Notes under the pieces: model-generated
The model's input: only the letters and a program-made list of their open reading frames with translations
Told to the model about the DNA's origin: nothing
Databases searched by the model: none
Part shown: positions 44,940 to 53,574 of the stretch, piece by piece
Layout: each line of letters opens with the position of its first letter
Numbering within the stretch: the stretch's first letter is position 1
NCBI RefSeq assembly: GCF_000284315.1
Contig: NC_017094.1
Span: forward strand, 1,953,486-2,017,485
Direction of reading: 5' to 3'
Origin: Leptospirillum ferrooxidans C2-3
GTDB taxonomy: Bacteria > Nitrospirota > Leptospirillia > Leptospirillales > Leptospirillaceae
Length of the DNA: 64,000 nt
Program-made: the position numbers and the translations under genes

Positions 44940-45593
44940 TCAAACCGCATTTCGACCATAGACAATGGAACGGTCACCACCAAACAAAACAGCAGCTCGT
45001 CCCTGATAAATCGGATCAGGAGGGAGATCCGTTCCTCTGGGGAAGGAAAGACTGGGCCATAAAAGTTCTGGTTCAGCTGGTAAATAAATCACTCCAGGGC
45101 CAATAACGGTCACATTCCGAACCTGCTGAAGGAGCTCGCCAATCTCCACAGGTGTTTCCATGGGAGACCAATCCGGATCACAGATCCAGTCTCCCGTGAT
45201 GGGGTCTCTGACCCTTCGTTCCCCCAAAACCTCCGACTGTCTGGCATCAATGACCAAAAGAAGAGCATCGGAATCGACCAGACGCCACTGGAGAGCCAGC
45301 GTATCAAAGGGAGAGACACTCACCAGCGGAACTCCCAGAGAGATCGCAAGCCCGCTTCCGAAAGAATGAGCAACACGAAGGGAGCTATAGTTCCCAGGCC
45401 CTTTCGAAACAGAAATCATTCGGATATCCGTTGATTTTTTCTTTGAAGACTCCAGGAGGAGAGCGACCGACTGGGGAAGAATTTCGCTCGCCGCCCCGGA
45501 GGCCGACAAAGACACCTTTCCCAAACATTTCTGATCATCCAGAAGGGCCAGCCCCAAAACTCCAGTGGAACACTCAACAGACAGATGGATCAT
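44940..45593 (-). CDS. tsaB: tRNA t6A modification protein TsaB
   Basis: A 217-residue ASKHA-fold partner of TsaD, needed for N6-threonylcarbamoyladenosine on ANN-decoding tRNAs. SVECSTGVLGLALLDD at the N-terminus and SKGPGNYSSLRVAHSFGSGLA near residue 65 are the family signatures. ATG overlaps the radA stop (ATGA). Confidence 0.88.
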   Translation of the reverse strand: MIHLSVECSTGVLGLALLDDQKCLGKVSLSASGAASEILPQSVALLLESSKKKSTDIRMISVSKGPGNYSSLRVAHSFGSGLAISLGVPLVSVSPFDTLALQWRLVDSDALLLVIDARQSEVLGERRVRDPITGDWICDPDWSPMETPVEIGELLQQVRNVTVIGPGVIYLPAEPELLWPSLSFPRGTDLPPDPIYQGRAAVLFGGDRSIVYGRNAV

Positions 45594-47005
45594 CCTTTTC
45601 TCCCGACATCTTTCAGCAAATCAATCGCCTCCCGGAGCTCCGTCACCGGATGAAAACTGAGCCCACCCATCTTTCCGGCACGAAGGGGGTCCTTTTTGGT
45701 TTTGGAAGAATCCGCAGACCCGCCGGGCAGGATGGCATGCCGGAATCCATGTCTTTCCGCTTCTTTCAAGCGTTCGGCAAGATGCGGGATACGCCGGACC
45801 TCTCCGCCAAGACCGATCTCCCCCATGACAACCCAGTCGGAAGGAAGAGCCAGGTTCCTGAAGGAGCCCGCAAGGGATAACGCAACGGGAAGATCGATCG
45901 CCGGCTCGTCCACGTCGACACCTCCCACAATATTGACAAAGAGATCCATCCCGCCAAGTTCAAGCCCCGTTCGCCTCGACAATACCGCAGTCATGAGCGA
46001 AAGTCTCTGGAGGCTGACCCCTTGGGCGACACGCCTGGGGTTCGGGAAGACTGTCGGATTCACAAGAGTCTGCAACTCGACCAGAATCGGTCTGGATCCC
46101 TCCATTCCAGGAACAATGATGGATCCGGACAAATTGGGGCGCCTGCCCTCCAGGAAAAAGGAGGAGGGGTTTTCGACCTCCCGAAGCCCTTCCGGAACCA
46201 TCTCGAAAATCCCCAGTTCTCCCGTTGGTCCGAAACGGTTTTTAACCGACCGGAGCATCCGCAGGGGGTGATGCCTTTCCCCTTCAAGATACAGGACCGT
46301 GTCCACCAGATGTTCAAGAACTCTGGGTCCCGCAATCTGCCCATCTTTTGTCACATGGCCAATGACAAGAACCGTTACACCGGATTTTTTGGCAACCTCC
46401 AGAAGAAGTGTGGCCGATTCCCTTAAAAGCGCCACGGAGCCTGAAACAAGTCCCATCTGGGGCATCGTAATCGTCTGGATCGAATCCACGACAAGGATTT
46501 CAGGAGAAAGACGAACAACTTCAGCCAAAACAGCCTCAAGGTCTGTCTCCGCCATCAGGTGAAGCGCTCCTGATGGCTCCCCCAGACGGTCATAACGCAT
46601 CCGTATCTGCTCCGGAGATTCTTCCCCGGCAGCGATCAACACTTTTCTGGAACGAGCAATTCGGGACAATGCCTGCAGGATGAGTGTGGACTTCCCCACT
46701 CCCGGGTCCCCTCCCAAGAGAACGAACGAGCCGGGAACAAGACCTCCCCCCAACACCCGGTCAACCTCGGAAAACCCTGTCGCAATCCGTTCAATCGTCC
46801 GGCTACCCACTTCAGAGATCGGAACAGAACGGGGCGCCTGATCATTCTTTTCATTCTGGATAATTGCCTCAAGACGAGTTGCAGGAGCGACCCATTCGAC
46901 CAGACCATCCGGGGCTTCGTGACAATTTGGGCAAAATCCCATCCACCGGGGAGATCGATATCCGCACGCTGGACAAACGAAAGACGCTTGATCTTTTCGG
47001 CTCAT
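45590..47005 (-). CDS. radA: DNA repair protein RadA
   Basis: A 471-residue RecA-like branch-migration helicase. Zinc finger CPACGYRSPRWMGFCPNC near residue 10, Walker A GGDPGVGKST near 98, the RadA-specific KNRFGPTGELGIFEM near 265, and a Lon-like C-terminal domain (GGVDVDEPAIDLPVALSLAGS). GGAAAGGG precedes the ATG. First gene of the 22-gene minus block, divergent from an outer-membrane gene. Confidence 0.94.
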   Translation of the reverse strand: MSRKDQASFVCPACGYRSPRWMGFCPNCHEAPDGLVEWVAPATRLEAIIQNEKNDQAPRSVPISEVGSRTIERIATGFSEVDRVLGGGLVPGSFVLLGGDPGVGKSTLILQALSRIARSRKVLIAAGEESPEQIRMRYDRLGEPSGALHLMAETDLEAVLAEVVRLSPEILVVDSIQTITMPQMGLVSGSVALLRESATLLLEVAKKSGVTVLVIGHVTKDGQIAGPRVLEHLVDTVLYLEGERHHPLRMLRSVKNRFGPTGELGIFEMVPEGLREVENPSSFFLEGRRPNLSGSIIVPGMEGSRPILVELQTLVNPTVFPNPRRVAQGVSLQRLSLMTAVLSRRTGLELGGMDLFVNIVGGVDVDEPAIDLPVALSLAGSFRNLALPSDWVVMGEIGLGGEVRRIPHLAERLKEAERHGFRHAILPGGSADSSKTKKDPLRAGKMGGLSFHPVTELREAIDLLKDVGRKG

Positions 47006-47122
47006 TTTCCCTTTCCGCCATTCATACGGCCGAATTGGCCCCCTATGAAGGAATCCATTGTTGTGTTATGTTTTTCAGAAATCGAACCCAATCGGGGACT
47101 CGGCATCCCTGTGATCCACCTT

Positions 47123-47941
47123 ATGGAGAATCTCTTGATCGGGAAAAAGAACAGGACCAAGCCCCGCAAAACCGAATCAGTCCACCATGAAAAGCCAGCG
47201 ATCGCATCGCTTTTCATGGCTCCCTTCCTCTTCGCCACTCTTTTCCTGGGACTATTCATTCTGGCCGCTGGAATACGACCGGCTACCCTTCTTGCCGCAG
47301 ACGGAGAAGATACCCCGAATTTTTCCGACCCGGGTTCAGGATCTGACAACTCTCCGGAATTTACCAATACTCCTGACATTGGAGTGGGAACAACCGTCAA
47401 TCCCCTGGCCCAGCCCAATCAGATCCTTTTCGATGCCGCACTCGGATTTGTCCCAAGTGTCGGTCCAACCGTTTCCGGCGCAACAGGAAACGCCCAGACA
47501 GGAGTCGGATTCCTTGTGGATCTCGAGGCCGGGTATACGATTCTCCCGAACCTTGTGGCCACTCTGGGAATCTCCATCCACGCATTTTCAAATGATACCA
47601 ATATACCGGTCCTTCTGGGGGTACAGTATTACTTTGACAATGGTGGAGGGTTCCCCATGATCATGGGGAACCAGAAACTGACGCTTGTGCCCTATATTGA
47701 GGCCGCAATGGGTCCCGTCTTCAATGTTTCAACCGATTCCGCAGGTACAGGCGTTGGCGCCATGGCGTTCGGATTCCGGGTTGGACCTGGGGTCCTGATT
47801 CCCTTTGGAGTCAACCGCCATCAGGGTATCTATTTTGAGATCGATTACGAAACACAGGGAGGCCCTTTTTCCGGGGGAGGACTCTCAAGCTCTGCTTTTA
47901 CCCTGATCCCTGTCAAGGTTGGATATACGACCATCTTTTAG
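47123..47941 (+). CDS. Outer-membrane beta-barrel protein, unknown
   Basis: A roughly 272-residue exported protein. A hydrophobic export segment (APFLFATLFLGLFILAAG) starts about 32 residues in, followed by a Gly/Ser/Asp-rich linker and alternating beta-strands (FLVDLEAGYTILPNLVATLG, VPYIEAAMGPVFNV, FGFRVGPGVLIPFGV) to a C-terminal IPVKVGYTTIF with terminal Phe, the outer-membrane insertion signal. The start is uncertain: ATG 47123, TTG 47135 (GGAG 6 nt upstream) or ATG 47045. The last 57 bp overlap the antisense LOG gene. OmpW-like size, but no family claimed. Confidence 0.65.
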   Translation: MENLLIGKKNRTKPRKTESVHHEKPAIASLFMAPFLFATLFLGLFILAAGIRPATLLAADGEDTPNFSDPGSGSDNSPEFTNTPDIGVGTTVNPLAQPNQILFDAALGFVPSVGPTVSGATGNAQTGVGFLVDLEAGYTILPNLVATLGISIHAFSNDTNIPVLLGVQYYFDNGGGFPMIMGNQKLTLVPYIEAAMGPVFNVSTDSAGTGVGAMAFGFRVGPGVLIPFGVNRHQGIYFEIDYETQGGPFSGGGLSSSAFTLIPVKVGYTTIF

Positions 47942-48550
47942 CCGATCGATCCCCAGACAGGCAATCGTCTCCCTTACGGAAAAAGAAATGACCGGACAAG
48001 GAGGAGTGTCAGCCGCAACCTTCCTTGTGAACAGCTTTTCCAGAAGTGGTTGCCACAAAGGAGTCCAGAAAGGATGGGAGCGGTCGTCGAGGAGAACCGC
48101 CGGAACCTGATATGAACCATCGATCCTTGAAAAGGCCAGCCAGCCGAAAAGCTCGTCAAGTGTTCCAAACCCACCAGGCAAGACAACAAAGCCTTCCGAC
48201 TGTGTCAAAAAAAACTGCTTTCTGAGAAAAAACTGCCCAAAACAAAAATCCCCATCCAGTGTACGGCCGGGTGGAGATCCAGGGCGACAATAAAGAGACA
48301 CGCCGCTCCCGGAGCTCACCGAATTCGAACCGGCCAGGACCGCTCCCATCAGACCTTCACGGCCCCCGGTCAGAGCCATAAACCCCGCACCGGCAATCTC
48401 TCTTCCAAGCTCTTTTGCCATCTCCCAGGCCGAATCCGAACGGTCAAGAGAAGATGAGGCAAAAACCGTTATTTTCGGTCTGTCGGGAAGTGTCTTGAAA
48501 AACTCCATCGCCGCAGAGATCTCGGCAATGACCTCAGATTCCTGAAACAC
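47885..48550 (-). CDS. LOG-family (TIGR00730-type) phosphoribohydrolase-like protein
   Basis: A Rossmann-fold protein of the lysine-decarboxylase-like/LOG family that releases bases from nucleoside monophosphates. The signature PGGFGTLDE lies at the middle (EGFVVLPGGFGTLDELFGW), with ITVFASSSLDRSD near the N-terminus and TGGREGLMGA. The start is unclear: GTG 48550 overlaps the TldE stop by 17 bp; ATG 48604 and ATG 48508 are alternatives. Convergent overlap of 57 bp with the outer-membrane gene. The physiological substrate is unknown. Confidence 0.75.
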   Translation of the reverse strand: MFQESEVIAEISAAMEFFKTLPDRPKITVFASSSLDRSDSAWEMAKELGREIAGAGFMALTGGREGLMGAVLAGSNSVSSGSGVSLYCRPGSPPGRTLDGDFCFGQFFLRKQFFLTQSEGFVVLPGGFGTLDELFGWLAFSRIDGSYQVPAVLLDDRSHPFWTPLWQPLLEKLFTRKVAADTPPCPVISFSVRETIACLGIDRLKDGRISNLDRDQGKSRA

Positions 48551-49910
48551 GAAGTCCGTCCACAAGAATCGACGGGCACACAATGGAACTTCTACTGGAA
48601 ACATCCGATCCGATTCCCATGATCCCCGAAAACAGAGCGTCCAGCGTTCCGGCTATCGTAAACTCCGAGAGAGGTCCCAGAATCTCTCCACCCCGGACTT
48701 CGTAACCGAACGCCCCTCTCGAATAATCTCCGGTAACCGTATTGACTCCGAAACCGATCAGCTCCGTTACCATGATTCCGTCGCCCATCTGTTTTAAAAG
48801 CCCGGAGCGATCTTCCGTTCCGGGAGTCACGATGACATTCGAGGTTCCGACGACGGGAGCGTCCCCCAGGGAACGAACGGCATTTCCTGTTGTTTTATGG
48901 CCGGTTTTCCGGGCGGAATAACTATCGAAAAGGAACCCGTTCAAAATACCACCGGAAAGGATTTCCTTTTTTGCGACACGAACGCCCTCTCCGTCAAACG
49001 GACGGCTCCCGAAGCCTCCCGGAAGGAAGGGGTCCTCCGTGAGGGTCAAAAGGGAAGAAGCGACCTTCGATCCTTCACGACCTTTCAGGTAAGTGGCGTC
49101 CCTGTAAAGAGCGTGCCCCGATATTGCCGACAGTAAATGGCCAATGAGCGAACGGGCATTTTCCGGATCAAAGAGGATCCGGGCATTTCCGGTCTTTGGC
49201 CTTTTGGGGTTCAGTCTCGAAATGGCACGTCTTGAAGACTCGGCCCCAATCGCTCCGGGAGAATCAAGGTCCCTGAAAAAGGGGCGCTGGTCATACCAAT
49301 AGTCCCGTTCCATCGAGTCGCCTTCTTTTGCGATGGAGGTCACTGACAGAGCATAGTTCGTCCGGCTTGTTCCACCGAGAAATCCCCTCGTGTTTCCCAT
49401 CTGTCGGGTCATTCGGCTGGACTGGAATTCCGCACCTTCCGAAGACGAGATTCGGCTGTCGTAGGAAAGGGCCGCCTTCTCGCAGGAAAGGGCCAGATCC
49501 AGCCGAAGCTTCGCTGAGGGGGCATCCCGACCATCATCTTCAAGCAGAAGATCCGGAAAAGGCCTGCGAAATTCAAGATCCTCAGGATCGGGAAGACCGG
49601 AATGGGCATCTGGAGCGGTTTCCCCCGCGAGACGCACCGCTTCCCTCACCAGATCCGAAAGGGAGTCCCTGTTCAGATCGGAAGTGGAGACAATCGCCTG
49701 GGATTGCCCACGAAAGACTCGAATTCCCATCCCCCTGCTCATGCTTCGGTGGACCTTCTCCACATCACCCTTCCGGACGGAAATGGAGTAATCGTCGCTT
49801 GTCACATAGAGCGCATCCGCATCGGTTGCGCCAAGTTTTTTGGCTTCCGACAGCACAAATGAAAGGATATCTTCTCCCTGTGCGACTTTTTCGACGGCAT
49901 CGTCGCTCAT
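48534..49910 (-). CDS. pmbA: TldE/PmbA-type metalloprotease subunit
   Basis: A 458-residue protein of the TldD/PmbA family, the non-catalytic partner in the TldD-TldE heterodimer that degrades unfolded peptides and matures some modified peptides. VRKGDVEKVHRSMSRGMGIRVF near residue 50, SFLGGTSRTNYALS-like strand pairs mid-protein and YSRGAFGYEVRGGEI near the C-terminus are typical. No HExxxH is present, as expected. ATG 49910 overlaps the tldD stop (ATGA). Confidence 0.88.
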   Translation of the reverse strand: MSDDAVEKVAQGEDILSFVLSEAKKLGATDADALYVTSDDYSISVRKGDVEKVHRSMSRGMGIRVFRGQSQAIVSTSDLNRDSLSDLVREAVRLAGETAPDAHSGLPDPEDLEFRRPFPDLLLEDDGRDAPSAKLRLDLALSCEKAALSYDSRISSSEGAEFQSSRMTRQMGNTRGFLGGTSRTNYALSVTSIAKEGDSMERDYWYDQRPFFRDLDSPGAIGAESSRRAISRLNPKRPKTGNARILFDPENARSLIGHLLSAISGHALYRDATYLKGREGSKVASSLLTLTEDPFLPGGFGSRPFDGEGVRVAKKEILSGGILNGFLFDSYSARKTGHKTTGNAVRSLGDAPVVGTSNVIVTPGTEDRSGLLKQMGDGIMVTELIGFGVNTVTGDYSRGAFGYEVRGGEILGPLSEFTIAGTLDALFSGIMGIGSDVSSRSSIVCPSILVDGLRVSGI

Positions 49911-51382
49911 GCTGTGCCTCCTACTGTCAATTCTTCCACCATAATGGTCGGCAGACCCACTCCGACCGGAACGGACTGTCCGTCTTTACCGCATGTCCCC
50001 ACCCCGGAATCGAGAGACATATCCGATCCCACCATCGAAACCTTCGTCAACACTTCAGGACCGCTGCCGATCAGTGTTGCCCCCCGGACAGGATAAAGGA
50101 TCCGACCCTTCTCGACGTAATAAGCTTCTGATGTCGAAAAGACGAACTTTCCGGAGGTGATGTCAACCTGTCCTCCACCGAAATTGACTGCATAGATCCC
50201 GCGATCGAGACTCTCGAGGATTTCTTTCGGATCGGAATCCCCCCCGAGCATGCTGGTATTCGTCATTCTTGGCATCGGAACGTGGGCGTAGGATTCCCTG
50301 CGGCCATTCCCCGTGACCTTCATCCCCATCAGACGGGCATTATGACGGTCCTGCAGATACCCCCGAAGGATCCCCTTTTCGATCAAAACGGTTCTTGAGG
50401 TCGGGGTTCCCTCGTCATCGACATTCAGGGATCCCCTTCTCCCCGGAATCGTCCCATCGTCGATCACCGTGCAGAGAGAGGATGCGACCTTTTCACCTAT
50501 CCTTCCGGAAAAGGCCGATGTTCCCTTCCGATTGAAATCTCCTTCAAGTCCATGCCCAACCGCTTCATGAAGAAGGATCCCCGGCCATCCCGGTCCAAGG
50601 ACAACCGGCATCGTCCCGGACGGACAATCACGGGCATCCAGATTCACGATCGCCTGACGGGCCGCTTCCCGTGCCCCCAGCCTGATGCGTTCAATGTCCG
50701 GGATATCGGAAAAAGGAACCCTGCCGCCAAAACCGTAGGAACCGGTCTGGCGATTTTTTTCACTTTGAGCGATCACCGTAATGTTGAAGCGGTAAAGAGG
50801 CCTCAGATCCGTTGAAAGCTGGCCATCTTCACGGACGGTGAGGACAGACTTCACTTCGGTCGCCAAAGACACCATGACCTGTTTCACACGATGGTCATAG
50901 GCCCTGGCGGTACGATCCGCTTCAGAGAGGAGCTCTCTCCTCACATCCGTTGGCAGAACAAGCCCTTCTTTGGTGACCGGGTAAAGCTCATGTGTCCGAA
51001 CCATTTTCCCGACAGGAGACCTTGCAGCACCCTCCCCTCCATGAAGGGCAATCTCCCGGGCTGTCGCCATCGTCAGATGAAGCATCTTGGGATCGATTTC
51101 CTCCGTCAGGGCAAATCCTGTTTTCTCTCCTGAGATGATCCTCGCACCCGCTCCCTGGGAAATATGGCTCCCCGCCTTTTTAACAATTCCTTCCTCAAGG
51201 CTCATCGTTTCCGAAACAGTATGTTCGAAGTACAGATCGGCAAAATCGATATGGCTTCCCGCTGCCAGATTCATCACCGAGTCCAAAACGTCCGGCGACG
51301 CCCCAAAGCGGTGTTCAAAAAATCCTGCCAGGTCTCGTCCTGATTCCTGACTTCCCATGTTGGAACCTTTCGATATGGACAT
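49907..51382 (-). CDS. tldD: TldD metalloprotease subunit
   Basis: A 491-residue catalytic partner of TldE. The zinc motif HEAVGHGLEGDF (HExxxH) is near residue 280, and NLDARDCPSGTMPVVLGPGW precedes it. FVFSTSEAYYVEKGRILYPVRGA near the C-terminus is a family signature. ATG 51382 with a run of G upstream is preferred to the long frame to 51493; ATG 51358 is also possible. No RiPP precursor gene is visible nearby. Confidence 0.9.
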   Translation of the reverse strand: MSISKGSNMGSQESGRDLAGFFEHRFGASPDVLDSVMNLAAGSHIDFADLYFEHTVSETMSLEEGIVKKAGSHISQGAGARIISGEKTGFALTEEIDPKMLHLTMATAREIALHGGEGAARSPVGKMVRTHELYPVTKEGLVLPTDVRRELLSEADRTARAYDHRVKQVMVSLATEVKSVLTVREDGQLSTDLRPLYRFNITVIAQSEKNRQTGSYGFGGRVPFSDIPDIERIRLGAREAARQAIVNLDARDCPSGTMPVVLGPGWPGILLHEAVGHGLEGDFNRKGTSAFSGRIGEKVASSLCTVIDDGTIPGRRGSLNVDDEGTPTSRTVLIEKGILRGYLQDRHNARLMGMKVTGNGRRESYAHVPMPRMTNTSMLGGDSDPKEILESLDRGIYAVNFGGGQVDITSGKFVFSTSEAYYVEKGRILYPVRGATLIGSGPEVLTKVSMVGSDMSLDSGVGTCGKDGQSVPVGVGLPTIMVEELTVGGTA

Positions 51383-51503
51383 CTTTGCCCCCCAAATGCA
51401 CAATGGTAGCGACTTCAAGAACATAAATTCCCCAAAAAACAGACCGGACAGGGTCTTGGATCGGTCCAATTCCGCCGGCCCCCGAAAACACATGTCTCTC
51501 CAC

Positions 51504-51531
51504 TATATAGGGACGCCGTTCCCTGGATCAA
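51504..51531 (-). promoter_or_regulatory. Candidate tldD promoter
   Basis: On the minus strand TTGATC and TATATA are 16 nt apart, with GGGA-N6-TCCC between them. It overlaps the ribosome site of the divergent hydrolase gene. Confidence 0.3.
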
Positions 51532-51544
51532 GGAGGAGCCCGGA

Positions 51545-52639
51545 ATGACAGACATTTCCGACCATGATCAACCATCTTCGGAGAGGATCAGGGTCCTCCT
51601 CGAAGGGGCCCGACAGAACGGAGCCTTTCCGGGAGCGGTCCTCCTCTGGGGAGTGGCATCCGGTCAATACTCCTTCCTCTGCTCGGGTGTCCTGAGAAAA
51701 GATATTCCCGGAGCTCCCGTTACCGAAAAAACGCTCTTTGACCTGGCTTCACTGACCAAACCATTGGTCACAGCCACACTATCCCTTCTGGCGACACAAG
51801 AGGGGCTCATATCCCCTTCCACTCCACTGGAAGAACTGATGTCCCTGCCAGGCAGACATTTTCTCGCAAGACAGCCTTTCTCCCGGCTTCTCTCCCACTC
51901 ATCGGGCCTTCTCTCCTGGGCCCCTCTTTATAGGGAGATCCCTCCAGACAATCCCGCTCTCTTCAGGGAGATTCTCGAACAGAAGATCCTGGATCTCCCC
52001 CCCGACTACACTCCGGGGACAACGGCCAGATATTCGGACTTCGGATATATCCTGGCGGGAAGAATCATCGAAAGGATTTACGGAAACAGGAGTCTTGCCA
52101 GTTTATTCAAGGAAAAAGTCACCGAACCTCTTCAGATCCTCAACACCGGGTTCATCGAAACTGGAGAGGCAAGCCCTTTGAGGATGCAGTCGATCGCATC
52201 CACCGAAATGATCGAAGGGGCCGGGATTCCGTTTACGGGAATTGTCCATGATGAGCATGCCCGATACATGGGAGGGGTTTCCGGACACGCCGGACTGTTT
52301 GGAAGCGCCTTGTCGGTCTGGAATCTTGTCTTGCCATGGATGGGAAAGGGGACTTTTTTTGATCCGGCCATCCTTGCCGATTTCAGAAGAAAACAGCCAG
52401 AGATTTCATGGACCTGCGGCTGGGACACCCCGACAGGCGACTCCCAGTCCGGACATCTGTTCTCTGAAAAGGCCATAGGACATCTGGGCTATACAGGAAC
52501 TTCGATCTGGATGGAGCCCGGAAACGGACGGATCATCATCCTTCTGACCAACCGGGTCCATCCTTCCAGAACACAAAATCTGTTAAAGATCTGGCGACCA
52601 AGAATCCACGACGCCGTCATGGAATGCGGCTTCGACTAG
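51545..52639 (+). CDS. Class C beta-lactamase-fold serine hydrolase
   Basis: A 364-residue hydrolase of the penicillin-binding-protein/esterase fold. SxxK is in LASLTKPLVTATL near residue 76, the second motif is YSDFGYIL (Y-S-D) near 164, and the third is GHLGYTGTS near 316 in place of KTG. No signal peptide, so cytoplasmic; the family includes esterases, D-aminopeptidases and cell-wall enzymes. AAGGAGG lies upstream of the ATG. Its stop and the hpnC stop overlap as CTAG. Confidence 0.82.
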   Translation: MTDISDHDQPSSERIRVLLEGARQNGAFPGAVLLWGVASGQYSFLCSGVLRKDIPGAPVTEKTLFDLASLTKPLVTATLSLLATQEGLISPSTPLEELMSLPGRHFLARQPFSRLLSHSSGLLSWAPLYREIPPDNPALFREILEQKILDLPPDYTPGTTARYSDFGYILAGRIIERIYGNRSLASLFKEKVTEPLQILNTGFIETGEASPLRMQSIASTEMIEGAGIPFTGIVHDEHARYMGGVSGHAGLFGSALSVWNLVLPWMGKGTFFDPAILADFRRKQPEISWTCGWDTPTGDSQSGHLFSEKAIGHLGYTGTSIWMEPGNGRIIILLTNRVHPSRTQNLLKIWRPRIHDAVMECGFD

Positions 52640-53574
52640 ATCTTTCCGATCGCTTCGAGGAGGGGAATATGATCCGGATCGTAACCCGCTCCGTTCTGAA
52701 AAAGAGGATCCATCCTGTCGAATCGCCCAAATGGATCCACCCCCAAAAGGCTTCCCCCAAAGATCCCGATCCAGTCCGATTTCCGGAGAACGGGCCTCTC
52801 CCGGATCTTCCGGTCGGGATTGCAGCCCATCTTGAGAATGCCGAGACCCCCCAAGAGAACCAGACGCAGTTCGAGGGAGAGACGGAATCCGACTTTGGAG
52901 GGCAAATCCCTTCCCCGATAAAAAAGACCTCCCGTAAATCCGTCAAGCCTTTTCAGAAGCATGAGGTGACGTTCATCGGAGAGTTCAAAGAGCTCTCTCT
53001 CGGACAGATGACAGGCAGCAAGCTCATCCTTGGGAACATAGATACGGTCCTTTTTTCGGTCAACATCGATATCCTGCCAGAAGTTGGCCAACTGGAGAGC
53101 CGTACAAATCGCATCGGAAGATTTGAAGAGAGCTTCATCGCGATACCCATGAACCCATAAAAGGAGCCTTCCCACCGGATTGGCGGACAGTCTCGAATAC
53201 CCCAGAAGGTCTTCGAAGGATTGATGTCTCGTTACCACACGATCCCGTTCGAAGGCCCGAATCAGATGATCCAGCCATTCGACAGGAAGGGAAAACTCCC
53301 GGATCACATCGGAAAGGGCCCGAAAAACGGGATGATCCACAGGGCCTGAAGCCGCCTGAAAAAGAAGCTCCCTCCAATTGGACAGTTTCTCCATGGCTTC
53401 GCGAGTATCGGGAATCTCATCTGCAAAATCATCTGCCGTCCTGGCAAAGGCATAGATGACAGCGATCGGTAGTCTCGTCGACTTGGGAAGGAGAGACGAG
53501 GCAACAGGAAAATTTTCGTAATGGCTCTCGGCCATCTGTTTGCAATAGGAAAACGAATCCGTCAGGGAAATCAT
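52636..53574 (-). CDS. hpnC: Hydroxysqualene synthase HpnC
   Basis: A 312-residue trans-isoprenyl diphosphate synthase-fold enzyme. The first Asp-rich motif is FARTADDFADE near residue 49, the second LANFWQDIDVDRKKDRIYVP near 175, as in squalene/phytoene synthases. In HpnCDE systems HpnC converts presqualene diphosphate to hydroxysqualene. ATG 53574 overlaps the hpnE stop (ATGA) and replaces the longer frame to 53694. Confidence 0.9.
   Translation of the reverse strand: MISLTDSFSYCKQMAESHYENFPVASSLLPKSTRLPIAVIYAFARTADDFADEIPDTREAMEKLSNWRELLFQAASGPVDHPVFRALSDVIREFSLPVEWLDHLIRAFERDRVVTRHQSFEDLLGYSRLSANPVGRLLLWVHGYRDEALFKSSDAICTALQLANFWQDIDVDRKKDRIYVPKDELAACHLSERELFELSDERHLMLLKRLDGFTGGLFYRGRDLPSKVGFRLSLELRLVLLGGLGILKMGCNPDRKIRERPVLRKSDWIGIFGGSLLGVDPFGRFDRMDPLFQNGAGYDPDHIPLLEAIGKI

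Noticed and set aside
48534-51382. RiPP biosynthesis cluster around tldD/tldE
   Set aside because: No short precursor gene, cyclodehydratase or radical-SAM gene lies nearby; TldD/TldE are common housekeeping proteases.
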